Positions 43,919 through 51,600 of a DNA stretch of 64,000 nucleotides are shown here, in pieces. Origin of the DNA: VXMF01 sp965206775 (GTDB lineage Bacteria; Acidobacteriota; Terriglobia; Bryobacterales; UBA6623); the NCBI GenBank assembly GCA_965206775.1, contig CBDBKU010000002.1, positions 558,001 through 622,000 of the forward strand, given 5' to 3'. The notes beneath the pieces were generated by a model. That model saw only the letters and a program-made list of their open reading frames with translations. It had not been told where the DNA came from and ran no database searches. A program made the position numbers and the translations under genes. Each line of letters begins with the position of its first letter. The first letter of the stretch is position 1.

Positions 43919-45541
43919 TTTCTGGGGACTTGACTTTGCGGGCACCAATTCCAAACATAAGATGTGGCCCCCGTTTCCAACCCCTTGCTACTCGATTCTT
44001 TGCTGGACTCGTTCCGCCAAGCCGCAACGGCGCTGTCCGACCCCCGCACCGGCTCCAACAAGCGCTACGCCGTCTCCGATGCCGCTGCCTGCGCCCTCGC
44101 CACGTTCTTTTTCCAGTCCCCCTCCTTCCTCGACTTCCAGCGCCGCATGCTCGAGGAGTCCGCCCGCTCCAATTGCCACTCCCTCTTCGGCGTCAGCAAG
44201 ATCCCGAGTGAAAACTGTATTCGCAATCTGCTCGACGGTCTCGATCCCTCCCTCTTCGCCGATCTCTTCCCCCTCTGCCTCGACACCGTCCGCGACCAAG
44301 GCGGCCTCGACCCCTTCCTGCGCCTCGACGGCCGCCTGCTCATCGCCCTCGACGGGATCCAGTTCCATTGCTCGGACCGCATCCATTGCGAGCAGTGCTC
44401 GACCCGCCATGTCGGCAAGCACAAGACCCAGCAGTTCTTCCACACCATGCTCTCGGCCACCGTCGTCGCCGACGGCCACAACCGCGTCCTCCCGCTCATG
44501 CCGCTGTTCGTCCAGCCCCAGCACGACCCCGCCGCCAACCGGCCCGACCTGACCGAGCAGCAGCGCAAGCAGGATTGCGAGCGCAACGCTGCCAAGCGCT
44601 GGCTGCCCGCCCACATCCCCGCTCTGCTCCCCTACCGGCCGGTCCTGCTCGGCGACGATCTGTACTGCTGCCAGCCCCTCTGCGCACTCGTCGCCAACCT
44701 CGGCGCGGACTTCCTCTTCATCTGTAAGCCCAGCAGCCACAAGACGTTATACAAACAGCTCCCTAACCGCCGCATCTGGTCCACCGGCTGGATCCGCACC
44801 CGCAACCGCCGCCAGCAGGTCGAGCACCATCGCTACCAGTGGAGACACAACGTGCCGCTGCGCGCCGGTAACGACGCCCTCAAGGGAACCTGGGTCGACT
44901 TCGAGATCTGCCGCAACGGCGAGCGCACCTACCGCAATTCGTTCTTCACCAGCCTCAAGGTCACCGCCGACAACGTGGCCGCGATTGCGCGGGCGGGCCG
45001 TGCCAGATGGAAAATCGAGAACGAGCATTTCAACACGCTGTCGCGCCACGGCTACCACCTCAAGCACAATTTCGGGCATGGCCAGGACGGCCTCGCGAAC
45101 CTGCTCGCCACGCTGAACCTGTTCGCCTTCACGCTGCACTCGGTCCTGGACTGCGTCTGTGACTTGTGGCGGCAGTGCCGGGACAAGGCCGGCACCCGCC
45201 GCCGCTTCTTCGACAAGCTGCGCGTGCTGGCGGAGATGTTCTGGTTCCCCGACTGGACCGCGCTGCTCGACACCATGCGCGGCCAACGCCGGCTGGTGGC
45301 CGTTCCGACTTGACGCAACCTACCTGCTGTCCGGCCAGCGCCTGGCTCCGGCAGGAGCCGCCGCCGGCCCTGTGCCTCGACGGGCCCGCCAACCGACGCC
45401 AGCCCGCCGGGGAGGACCCGCCGGGGACTGCTCGCCATCCCGAGCGGCCTCGCTTGCTCCGTACAGACGGCCCATAGCAAGCGCGAACGCTTGCCAGCGG
45501 CTCTACATCCTAGTCAGACCCCTCACTTTGAGAATCGCTGG
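43919..45541 (+). mobile_element. IS copy 2, intact transposase, left end probably truncated
   Basis: The right end TTGAGAATCGCTGG is at 45528-45541. Sequence just upstream of the transposase (43919-43963) matches copy 1 from about 42329, but the outer left-end region seen in copy 1 is absent; instead the right end of copy 1 abuts. The two copies lie head-to-tail. Confidence 0.6.
43964..45313 (+). CDS. DDE transposase (ISNCY/IS4-like), IS copy 2
   Basis: A 449-residue transposase from GTG 43964. Blocks with likely catalytic residues are FLRLDGRLLIALDGIQFHC (first Asp), PVLLGDDLYCCQPLCAL (second Asp) and RARWKIENEHFNTLSRHGYH (Glu). A CX2C pair (EQCSTRHVGKHKTQQFFHTM) and HNFGHGQDGLANLLATLNLF characterise this group. 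I assign it tentatively to the ISNCY/IS4 assemblage. A broken copy precedes it and a third remnant sits at 600-960, showing past mobility in this chromosome. Confidence 0.85.
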   Translation: MAPVSNPLLLDSLLDSFRQAATALSDPRTGSNKRYAVSDAAACALATFFFQSPSFLDFQRRMLEESARSNCHSLFGVSKIPSENCIRNLLDGLDPSLFADLFPLCLDTVRDQGGLDPFLRLDGRLLIALDGIQFHCSDRIHCEQCSTRHVGKHKTQQFFHTMLSATVVADGHNRVLPLMPLFVQPQHDPAANRPDLTEQQRKQDCERNAAKRWLPAHIPALLPYRPVLLGDDLYCCQPLCALVANLGADFLFICKPSSHKTLYKQLPNRRIWSTGWIRTRNRRQQVEHHRYQWRHNVPLRAGNDALKGTWVDFEICRNGERTYRNSFFTSLKVTADNVAAIARAGRARWKIENEHFNTLSRHGYHLKHNFGHGQDGLANLLATLNLFAFTLHSVLDCVCDLWRQCRDKAGTRRRFFDKLRVLAEMFWFPDWTALLDTMRGQRRLVAVPT

Positions 45542-45666
45542 CTATCGCGTGCGACCGCGCCCGTGGCGCTAGAATAGAAGTTGGTCTGGGTTCCCCTTTC
45601 CGGGGCAGCACGAGACCTTCCCCCTGTCTTGCTGGCCCGCCGGCCGGGCCCCTTTCCGGTATTCCT

Positions 45667-46977
45667 ATGTCAAATCTTGCAGTCCTGGGCCTCCAGTGGG
45701 GCGACGAGGGCAAGGGCAAGCTCATCGATCTGGCGGCCGAGCACTACGACATCGTCGTGCGCTGCCAAGGCGGTAACAACGCGGGGCACACCGTGCAAGT
45801 CGGCGATCGCGTCTACAAGCTCTCCCTGGTGCCCAGCGGCATCCTGTGGCCAGGAAAGATGGCAGTGGTCGGCAACGGCGTGGTCATCAACCCCGAGGCG
45901 ATGATTGGCGAGATCGACTCCCTGCGCGGCGTTGGGGTTCGTGTCGAAAACAACTTGCTCGTCAGCAATCGCGCCCACGTCGTGTTCCCGTATCACCCGC
46001 TGCTCGAGCGCTCGTCCGAAGATTCGCCGGGCAAGCGCAGGATTGGCACGACTTCCCGCGGAATCGGCCCGTGCTATGAGGACAAGGTGGCCCGGCGAGG
46101 CATTCGCGTGGCCGAACTGCTGTCCCGAGATCGCTTCGCGAAGCGGTTCCGGGCAATCGCGGCGGAGAGGACTGCAGTCGCCCGCGCCCTAGGAGTCAGT
46201 GAGCCGTGGGACATGGAGGGCGCGCTGGAGAGGTACCAAGAGTGCGCCGAGCGCTTGCGGCCATTCGTCACAGACACGGGAAAGTACCTGAACGACTCGA
46301 TCAAGGAGGGGAAGCGGCTTCTCTTCGAAGGTGCCCAGGCCACGATGCTCGACATCGACTTTGGCACCTACCCGTACCTCACCTCGTCGAACGCGACTGC
46401 GGGAGGCCTTTGCACGGGGTCCGGAGTGTCGCCTAGACTGATTCATGAAATCCTCGGTGTCGCGAAGGCCTACGCCACGCGCGTCGGAGAGGGGCCCTTC
46501 GCCACGGAGCTCGACGGGCCCGCCGGCGACGCATTGCGGGATGCCGGCGGCGAGTACGGCACGGTGACCGGAAGGCCGAGACGGTGCGGCTGGTTCGACA
46601 TACCCCTCCTCCGATACGCTCACGCGATCAACCATCTCTCCTCGCTCTTCATCACCAAGCTCGACGTGCTGGACTACCTGCCGACGATTCCTGTCTGCAC
46701 CGGCTACCGGTACAAGGGAGCCCCATTGGACTGGATGCCGGCGATCGCAGAGGAATACGAGGAGGTCGAAGCTATCTACGAGGAATTGCCCGGCTGGAAC
46801 TGCCCAACACGCGGCGTGACCTCGTTCGAGAGCCTCCCGCGAGCGGCCAAGGACTACATCGCATTCCTAGAAGACCGGCTCGAGGTTGAAATCGGCGGAG
46901 TATCGACTGGACCGGAGAGAGAGCAGACCATCGTCAGGGACGGGTCGGTGCTCGCGAGGCTGACGTCGTCCCGCTAG
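45667..46977 (+). CDS. purA: Adenylosuccinate synthetase
   Basis: A 436-residue enzyme joining IMP and aspartate with GTP to form adenylosuccinate in AMP synthesis. LGLQWGDEGKGKLIDLAAEH holds the GTP loop with catalytic Asp, QGGNNAGHTVQV the catalytic His, IGTTSRGIGPCYEDKVARRG the IMP site, FEGAQATMLDIDFGTYPYLT and TGRPRRCGWFDIP follow, and ITKLDVLD is the guanine-specificity motif. The two IS copies end 126 bp upstream and an IS1634-type element lies about 100 bp downstream, so this essential gene is bracketed by mobile DNA. Confidence 0.95.
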   Translation: MSNLAVLGLQWGDEGKGKLIDLAAEHYDIVVRCQGGNNAGHTVQVGDRVYKLSLVPSGILWPGKMAVVGNGVVINPEAMIGEIDSLRGVGVRVENNLLVSNRAHVVFPYHPLLERSSEDSPGKRRIGTTSRGIGPCYEDKVARRGIRVAELLSRDRFAKRFRAIAAERTAVARALGVSEPWDMEGALERYQECAERLRPFVTDTGKYLNDSIKEGKRLLFEGAQATMLDIDFGTYPYLTSSNATAGGLCTGSGVSPRLIHEILGVAKAYATRVGEGPFATELDGPAGDALRDAGGEYGTVTGRPRRCGWFDIPLLRYAHAINHLSSLFITKLDVLDYLPTIPVCTGYRYKGAPLDWMPAIAEEYEEVEAIYEELPGWNCPTRGVTSFESLPRAAKDYIAFLEDRLEVEIGGVSTGPEREQTIVRDGSVLARLTSSR

Positions 46978-47078
46978 CTCTGAAACGGGAAGGGAGCTTC
47001 CGCCCTTGGACCAATTGACCGGGTTGCCGGTCAACACCTATTCGCTGGCCCGTCCGCAGCAACGCCTCGGCGCGCTAG

Positions 47079-47093
47079 GCTCATCTTCAACAG
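47079..47093 (+). repeat. Terminal inverted repeat of IS1634-type element A (left)
   Basis: GCTCATCTTCAACAG, matching inward-read termini at 49138 and 62814 with one or two differences. Confidence 0.7.
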
Positions 47094-47201
47094 TTTGATT
47101 TCCGAGTTGCAGTAAACCCAACGAATTCAATAGCTTAAGATCGAGCAAGAACGGGCGTGGCACTACAATGCCCGCATTCGACACCGATTTGGGAAAGAGC
47201 G

Positions 47202-48959
47202 TCAAGATGCCTGGCTCGCCTCCTCCTGCGATTCCGGGGCTGGCTGGGGTGCCGACCCGCCGACCCGCCGGACGACCAGTGGCAGGCTCGACCCCACGCA
47301 GCGCACGATCTGCGGAACCGCCCCCTGCGCCTGCGTCCGCACCGCGAACCGCTTGCCCTGCAGTTCCACGACCGTCTCGGACAACCGGCCCAGGTCGCGC
47401 ACCACATCCGCCCACTCCGCCTCGATGCCCGCCTCCCGCATGCGCGCCTCCAGCTCCTGCTTCAGCACCAGCGCCAGAAACGAGCAGAACACGTGCCCGC
47501 GGATCGCCTCGTCCGTGCGGTGATACACCGGCCGCGTCCGCAGCAGCGACTTCGCCTCCCGGAAGCAGCGCTCCACCCGCCACAGCTGCTTGTACTTGCG
47601 CACCGCCTCCTCCGCGCTCAGATCCGCCTTCACCCGCAGCGCCCAGAGCCCGTCATAGCGCTCTTCGGCTGCGATCTTCGCCTCGTCCAGCACGAACCCC
47701 TTGCCGCGCGCTTCCAGATACCGCCGGTAGCCCCGGTTGCCCACCAGCCCCTTCGCCCCCCCTCCCAGCTGCGCCTTCAGCTTCTCCACGATCTCCTCCC
47801 GCACCGCCTTGTCCCGCCGCGCCTGCTCCTCGTTGCGGCACAGCACGTAGCGCCTCTCCGCCGCCGCCCCCGGCCCTCGCTGGCCCGCCTCCTTGACGAT
47901 CACCTGCTGCACCCCGAGCTCCAGCGGCTCCCGCTTCCAGGCCCGCTCCACCTCGATCCGCGTCTGCTCCCCCTCCGCGCCCAGCACCTCCTCCCCGAAC
48001 TCCTTCGTCGACCGCATCCGCACTCCCAGAATGTAGCCCCAGCCGCGCTCCTCCAGAGCCTGCATCGTGGCCTTCGCAATCATGCCCCGGTCCGCCACCA
48101 GGCACACCTGCCCCACCCCGAACCGCTCCCGCAGCCTCGCCGCCACCGGCAGCAGCGCCGTGACGTCCGCGGTATTGCCCGGCCAGATCTCCGAGCACAC
48201 CGGCCGCCCCTCGCTGTCCAGCACCGCGCCCACCACCAGCTGCCGGCATTGCGGCCGGAAATCCTTCGACTTGCCCCGCCGGCCGAGCTGCGCCCCGCCC
48301 TGGCCGTGGAAATAGTGCGAGGTCGTGTCGAAGAAGACCAGGTCGAGCCCCGTGAACAGATCGCGCCGACGGGCGAACAGGTCCTCCTCCAGCTCGTCCT
48401 TGACGTAGCGCGGGGGCCTGTCGGCGGTCTCTTCCGGCTGGGTCCGGCCGGCCCGCTCCGGCGGGTCCGGGAGTTGCTCGCCGAGCCAGGCCATGGCGCG
48501 GTAGAAGTGCTGGAGGTCGAGGGAGTCGGCGCCGTCGACGGCCTGGTCGGTCATCCAGCGCACGGCCTGGCGGTCGGAGCCGGGGGCGATCAGGCGGTGC
48601 AGGACGGCGAGGAAGACAGCGCGTTCGACATCGAAGTGGAAGCGGCGCGAGGCGAGGGCGGAGCGCAGGGCATCGCGGCAGCCGGTGAGGCGCCAAAGGG
48701 GTTCGAAGACGAGCGCGGGGCCGAGGACGCGGGAGGGGAAGCCGTCGGCGAGGGAGCGGTCTCTGGCCGCGAGGACGGCGGCGTGTTCGCAGAAGCGGGA
48801 GACGGACAGGAGCAGGCGGTCGAGGGCGCCGGAGTCCTGGAGCTGGTCGAGTCGGCCGAGGGTGGCGAGGACGCGCTGGCGGACCTTGGGGCCGGAGCGG
48901 GAGGACTCGACGAGTTGGAGGTAGGTGCGCTTGCCGTTGGACTTGGTGCGGAGGAACAT
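47202..48959 (-). CDS. IS1634-family transposase
   Basis: A 585-residue DDE transposase from ATG 48959. It starts FLRTKSNGKRTYLQLVESSR, a hallmark of IS1634 enzymes, then VRQRVLATLGRLDQL. Catalytic blocks are GLDLVFFDTTSHYFHG (first Asp), VCLVADRGMIAKATMQALEE (second Asp) and YKQLWRVERCFREAKSLL (Glu). The Gly/Arg-rich C-terminal end is typical. The frame is intact, with about 180 bp upstream to the terminal repeat. It is roughly two-thirds identical by eye to the partial copy at the right edge, so they are related but separate elements. Confidence 0.9.
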   Translation of the reverse strand: MFLRTKSNGKRTYLQLVESSRSGPKVRQRVLATLGRLDQLQDSGALDRLLLSVSRFCEHAAVLAARDRSLADGFPSRVLGPALVFEPLWRLTGCRDALRSALASRRFHFDVERAVFLAVLHRLIAPGSDRQAVRWMTDQAVDGADSLDLQHFYRAMAWLGEQLPDPPERAGRTQPEETADRPPRYVKDELEEDLFARRRDLFTGLDLVFFDTTSHYFHGQGGAQLGRRGKSKDFRPQCRQLVVGAVLDSEGRPVCSEIWPGNTADVTALLPVAARLRERFGVGQVCLVADRGMIAKATMQALEERGWGYILGVRMRSTKEFGEEVLGAEGEQTRIEVERAWKREPLELGVQQVIVKEAGQRGPGAAAERRYVLCRNEEQARRDKAVREEIVEKLKAQLGGGAKGLVGNRGYRRYLEARGKGFVLDEAKIAAEERYDGLWALRVKADLSAEEAVRKYKQLWRVERCFREAKSLLRTRPVYHRTDEAIRGHVFCSFLALVLKQELEARMREAGIEAEWADVVRDLGRLSETVVELQGKRFAVRTQAQGAVPQIVRCVGSSLPLVVRRVGGSAPQPAPESQEEASQAS

Positions 48960-49122
48960 CGCCGGTCTGTTCCACTACAGAATACACGGGAAACGATTGA
49001 ATAATCAAGCGGGAATTGGGGTTAATCGGGGTACCGCCCGGAAAATCCGTGGCACTACACAATCGGCACTTCGGAACGTTGGTGGACGTAAGCCCTTTAG
49101 ATTCAGTACCGACCTATGAAAT

Positions 49123-49138
49123 GGTGTCGAAGATGAGC
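49123..49138 (-). repeat. Terminal inverted repeat of IS1634-type element A (right)
   Basis: GGTGTCGAAGATGAGC, the complement of the inward terminus shared with element B. Confidence 0.7.
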
Positions 49139-49261
49139 TAGGCAACACATCGCGTCTTTGGCAGCCTCAACCAGCATTCATCCGGCTGCCGGACTGTGGC
49201 GGAGGTTGAGCGCCCTGGTGCGATTGTGCCCGGAACCGGCAACTGCGTCGATACGCGATCC

Positions 49262-50653
49262 TCAACGAAGCACGGCCATCACGGCCTTTGCGTCAACTAC
49301 CCGAACTGAGTCATCGACCTGGTTCAGTCCGTTCGCAGATGGCGTGAATAGGGCTCTGACGACTTCGCAGCCTCTTGCAGCTGGCAGGACTCTCAAGATG
49401 TCCTGATCATTCAGTTTCGATGCCCATCCGCGCGCCGGGGATAGTTTGGATTCGCCTACGAGCAATCGCCTCCCGTCTATCGAGCGCGCCACGATGTCGA
49501 ACTCAGGATCGTTTCCGCGCCAGTACCGCCGAGCCTCTTCGAACGGGCCGAAACGGCCCAATCGACTCTCTCCGCGATGGAGCCAAGGCACGGACATCCG
49601 GCACAGTTCCTCCCACGCGTGCGATTCCAAGCTAGGCCGGTAGCGGTTCCAGTAGCGCAGCCGGGTCTCGGCCGGCGACTCAGCCAGCGCCGACCTGTGC
49701 GCCGCGACCACGCGGAACCACAGCCGCAAGAACGGGTCGTCGATTCGGTACAGGCTCCGCTTGCCAGACCTTGCATCACTGCCGAAAGGAATCTCGCGGC
49801 GCACCAAGCCCATTTCGGCAAGGAGAGCCAAGGGCCTCGACAGGCTAGAGGCGGGACGGCCGAGGCGGGCAGCGATTTCAGTGAGTCTGTGCACCCCTGC
49901 TCCGAGTACGTCCAGCAAGGGACGCAAGGCGGTCGCCGGCGGCGCCTCTTCTTGCAGCAAGCGACTAGGCTCGTCATGCAGCGGGCCCGCGGAATCCAGG
50001 ACGAGTGAATCGACGGATGCGTCGAGGTCTTCACCGAACGGTTCAGCAAGTTCCCAGTATCGCGGCATGCCGCCCCAAACCGCGTAGACTCTAACCAGTG
50101 CATCGTGATCGAAGAACGGAAAGGCATCGGCGAGGTATCCGGGCCTAAGCGGCCGCACCCCGAATGCTTCCGAGGCCCGACCGTAGAGCGGGCTGCCCGC
50201 GTCCAGGATAGCCCCGTGCATCATGCGCACGCTTGACCCGCAAACCACGGTCCGCAAGATGCGGTTCTGGCGATCGAGCCAGTTCTGCATCGCTCCAACG
50301 AGGCTCTCGTCAGAAGCGAGCAGATAGGGCAACTCGTCGAGCACGAACGGCCCCTTCCAGCCGGTTCGGTCAGCCTCTGCGGACAATCGCCCGAGCAGCG
50401 CGCGCCAAGTTGGATACTCGACGTCGGCAAACCCCGAAAAGCGCTCGGCAATCGCGGAAGCGAGGAAGCGTCTCTGAACAACCGGTGCGGACCGCTCGGC
50501 TACTGTGTACAACCCGTCATTGCGCCGCGTCCACTCAAGCAACAGGCGCGACTTGCCGACTCGGCGACGCCCCCAGACTGCAGCTAACGCACCGGGACGC
50601 TGCATCGCCCTGCCCAGGCGCGAGAGTTCGTCATGACGGTTGAGGAACTGCAC
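49262..50653 (-). CDS. AAA-type ATPase with DUF234 C-terminal domain
   Basis: A 463-residue ATPase of the archaeal-ATPase (Arch_ATPase/DUF234) group. Walker A is AAVWGRRRVGKSRLLLEWTR, Walker B GPFVLDELPYLLAS, sensor region ILRTVVCGSSVRMM. A winged-helix segment (about 255-320; GVHRLTEIAARLGRPASSLS) precedes a DUF234-type nuclease-like domain (about 330-463) with EFDIVARSIDGRRLLVGESK, a D-x(n)-E-x-K arrangement reminiscent of PD-(D/E)XK folds. Such proteins are often found singly in mobile or defence-rich regions; function unknown. GTG 50653 is the start. An AT-rich inverted repeat lies just upstream. Confidence 0.82.
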   Translation of the reverse strand: MQFLNRHDELSRLGRAMQRPGALAAVWGRRRVGKSRLLLEWTRRNDGLYTVAERSAPVVQRRFLASAIAERFSGFADVEYPTWRALLGRLSAEADRTGWKGPFVLDELPYLLASDESLVGAMQNWLDRQNRILRTVVCGSSVRMMHGAILDAGSPLYGRASEAFGVRPLRPGYLADAFPFFDHDALVRVYAVWGGMPRYWELAEPFGEDLDASVDSLVLDSAGPLHDEPSRLLQEEAPPATALRPLLDVLGAGVHRLTEIAARLGRPASSLSRPLALLAEMGLVRREIPFGSDARSGKRSLYRIDDPFLRLWFRVVAAHRSALAESPAETRLRYWNRYRPSLESHAWEELCRMSVPWLHRGESRLGRFGPFEEARRYWRGNDPEFDIVARSIDGRRLLVGESKLSPARGWASKLNDQDILRVLPAARGCEVVRALFTPSANGLNQVDDSVRVVDAKAVMAVLR

Positions 50654-50658
50654 GCAAG

Positions 50659-50693
50659 ATTATGCCTAGACGCATTATGTCATATTGCATAAT
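50659..50693 (-). promoter_or_regulatory. AT-rich inverted repeat at the ATPase start
   Basis: ATTATGC (50659-50665) and GCATAAT (50687-50693) are exact complements, with another CATTATG between (50673-50679). The three lie within 40 bp upstream of the ATPase GTG and each resembles a -10 box on the minus strand. It may be promoter plus operator. Confidence 0.4.
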
Positions 50694-50952
50694 TCCAGGC
50701 CGCCGTCGTCCTCCGATTGCATCGAAGGATTCGGGAAACGGCACGAATCCGACGGGATTGCCTGTTCGCGGCATCTGGCACGACCGCGGAGGGCTACCGA
50801 CAACTACGAATTCCGCGCGAACTGTGAGGCGCTTCTTATCGTCGCTAGGGGGGCGGGGCCTTCGCGCCCTGACAATTCGGGGAAACTCCGGCCCGGTCCA
50901 ACCCTCCGCGGAGGGCGAAAGCGGCTTCGTCTCTGGCGCGCCGAGGCTCCAG

Positions 50953-51407
50953 TCACCACGAGATGCGGAGACTCGAAGACAACGGAGCCGTCTCGTCCCG
51001 ACGGTGCGGCAAGATTGCGGTTCTTCCGACGTCGTCGGTCAGCCAGTCCGGGGCAAGACCCCGCTCGCGGCTGATGGCCGGCGCAGCCTCTAGGACCGCT
51101 TCGCGCGGGTCGACCATCAACGCATCGACATCCAGATCGACTTGGTGCGACGGTGAGTCAAAACGATGACCGCGCCGCCCACGATATCGACGTGGTCTCT
51201 CAGGTCCATTCCGCCCAGGCGCTCCGAAAGCACCCGGGAAGCCCTCCCGATCGCGGCCGTGTCGAGAATTCTGTCTCTATCAGGGCGCCACGCATGCTCC
51301 ACCCTGGCGTCAAGGTCCAGAGGGTCCGGCAGAGCGCCGTGCCGGATGAACGCGCCCGGCGCATAGAGCACGCAATTCCTGGCAGTCGGCGGGATCGTGG
51401 AAATCAC
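50953..51407 (-). pseudogene. Frameshifted nucleotidyltransferase-like (DUF6036/AbiEii-like) gene
   Basis: Minus-strand frames together encode a DUF6036-type nucleotidyltransferase. In the upstream frame: ILDTAAIGRASRVLSERLGG then DLRDHVDIVGGAVIVLTHRR, carrying the G-G motif. At about 51137-51150 the frame breaks. The other frame continues DLDVDALMVDPREAVLEAAP then AISRERGLAPDWLTDDVGRT to a stop at 50953-50955. DVDA plus the GL-x3-WL-x-D-x-V signature are typical. These proteins often act as toxin-antitoxin nucleotidyltransferases. The start is uncertain. It neighbours the DUF234 ATPase, so the region looks like a degraded accessory locus. Confidence 0.65.
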
Positions 51408-51600
51408 CCACGGGGGCGAGGAACCGCTCCGGCTGCTCGGGCGCGGCGGCGGGCAAGGCGTCCCCGGTGGTATCCAGTCTCGGTCGCCGCCCCGCTAGCG
51501 ACCCGCGTGCTGTCGGCCGACACCGCAGCTACCTCTCGGTGGCTTTCGAGTAACTCCTGCTCCCCGACTCGGCGGCCCACGCAGGACCTGTCTCCAAGCC

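Larger units (their letters stand above)
47079..49138 (-). mobile_element. IS1634-type element A
   Basis: GCTCATCTTC-A-ACA at 47079 and its complement at 49123-49138 (GCTCATCTTC-G-ACACC when read inward) are terminal inverted repeats. CTAGG overlaps both outer borders, a possible short target duplication. The 2060-bp unit contains one intact transposase. Element B at the right edge starts with the same terminus. Confidence 0.8.

Noticed and set aside
47157..49004. 615-codon plus-strand frame opposite the IS1634-type transposase
   Set aside because: Composition (His/Leu/Pro/Arg repeats) is the usual product of reading the complement of a GC-rich gene; the minus-strand transposase has clear motifs.
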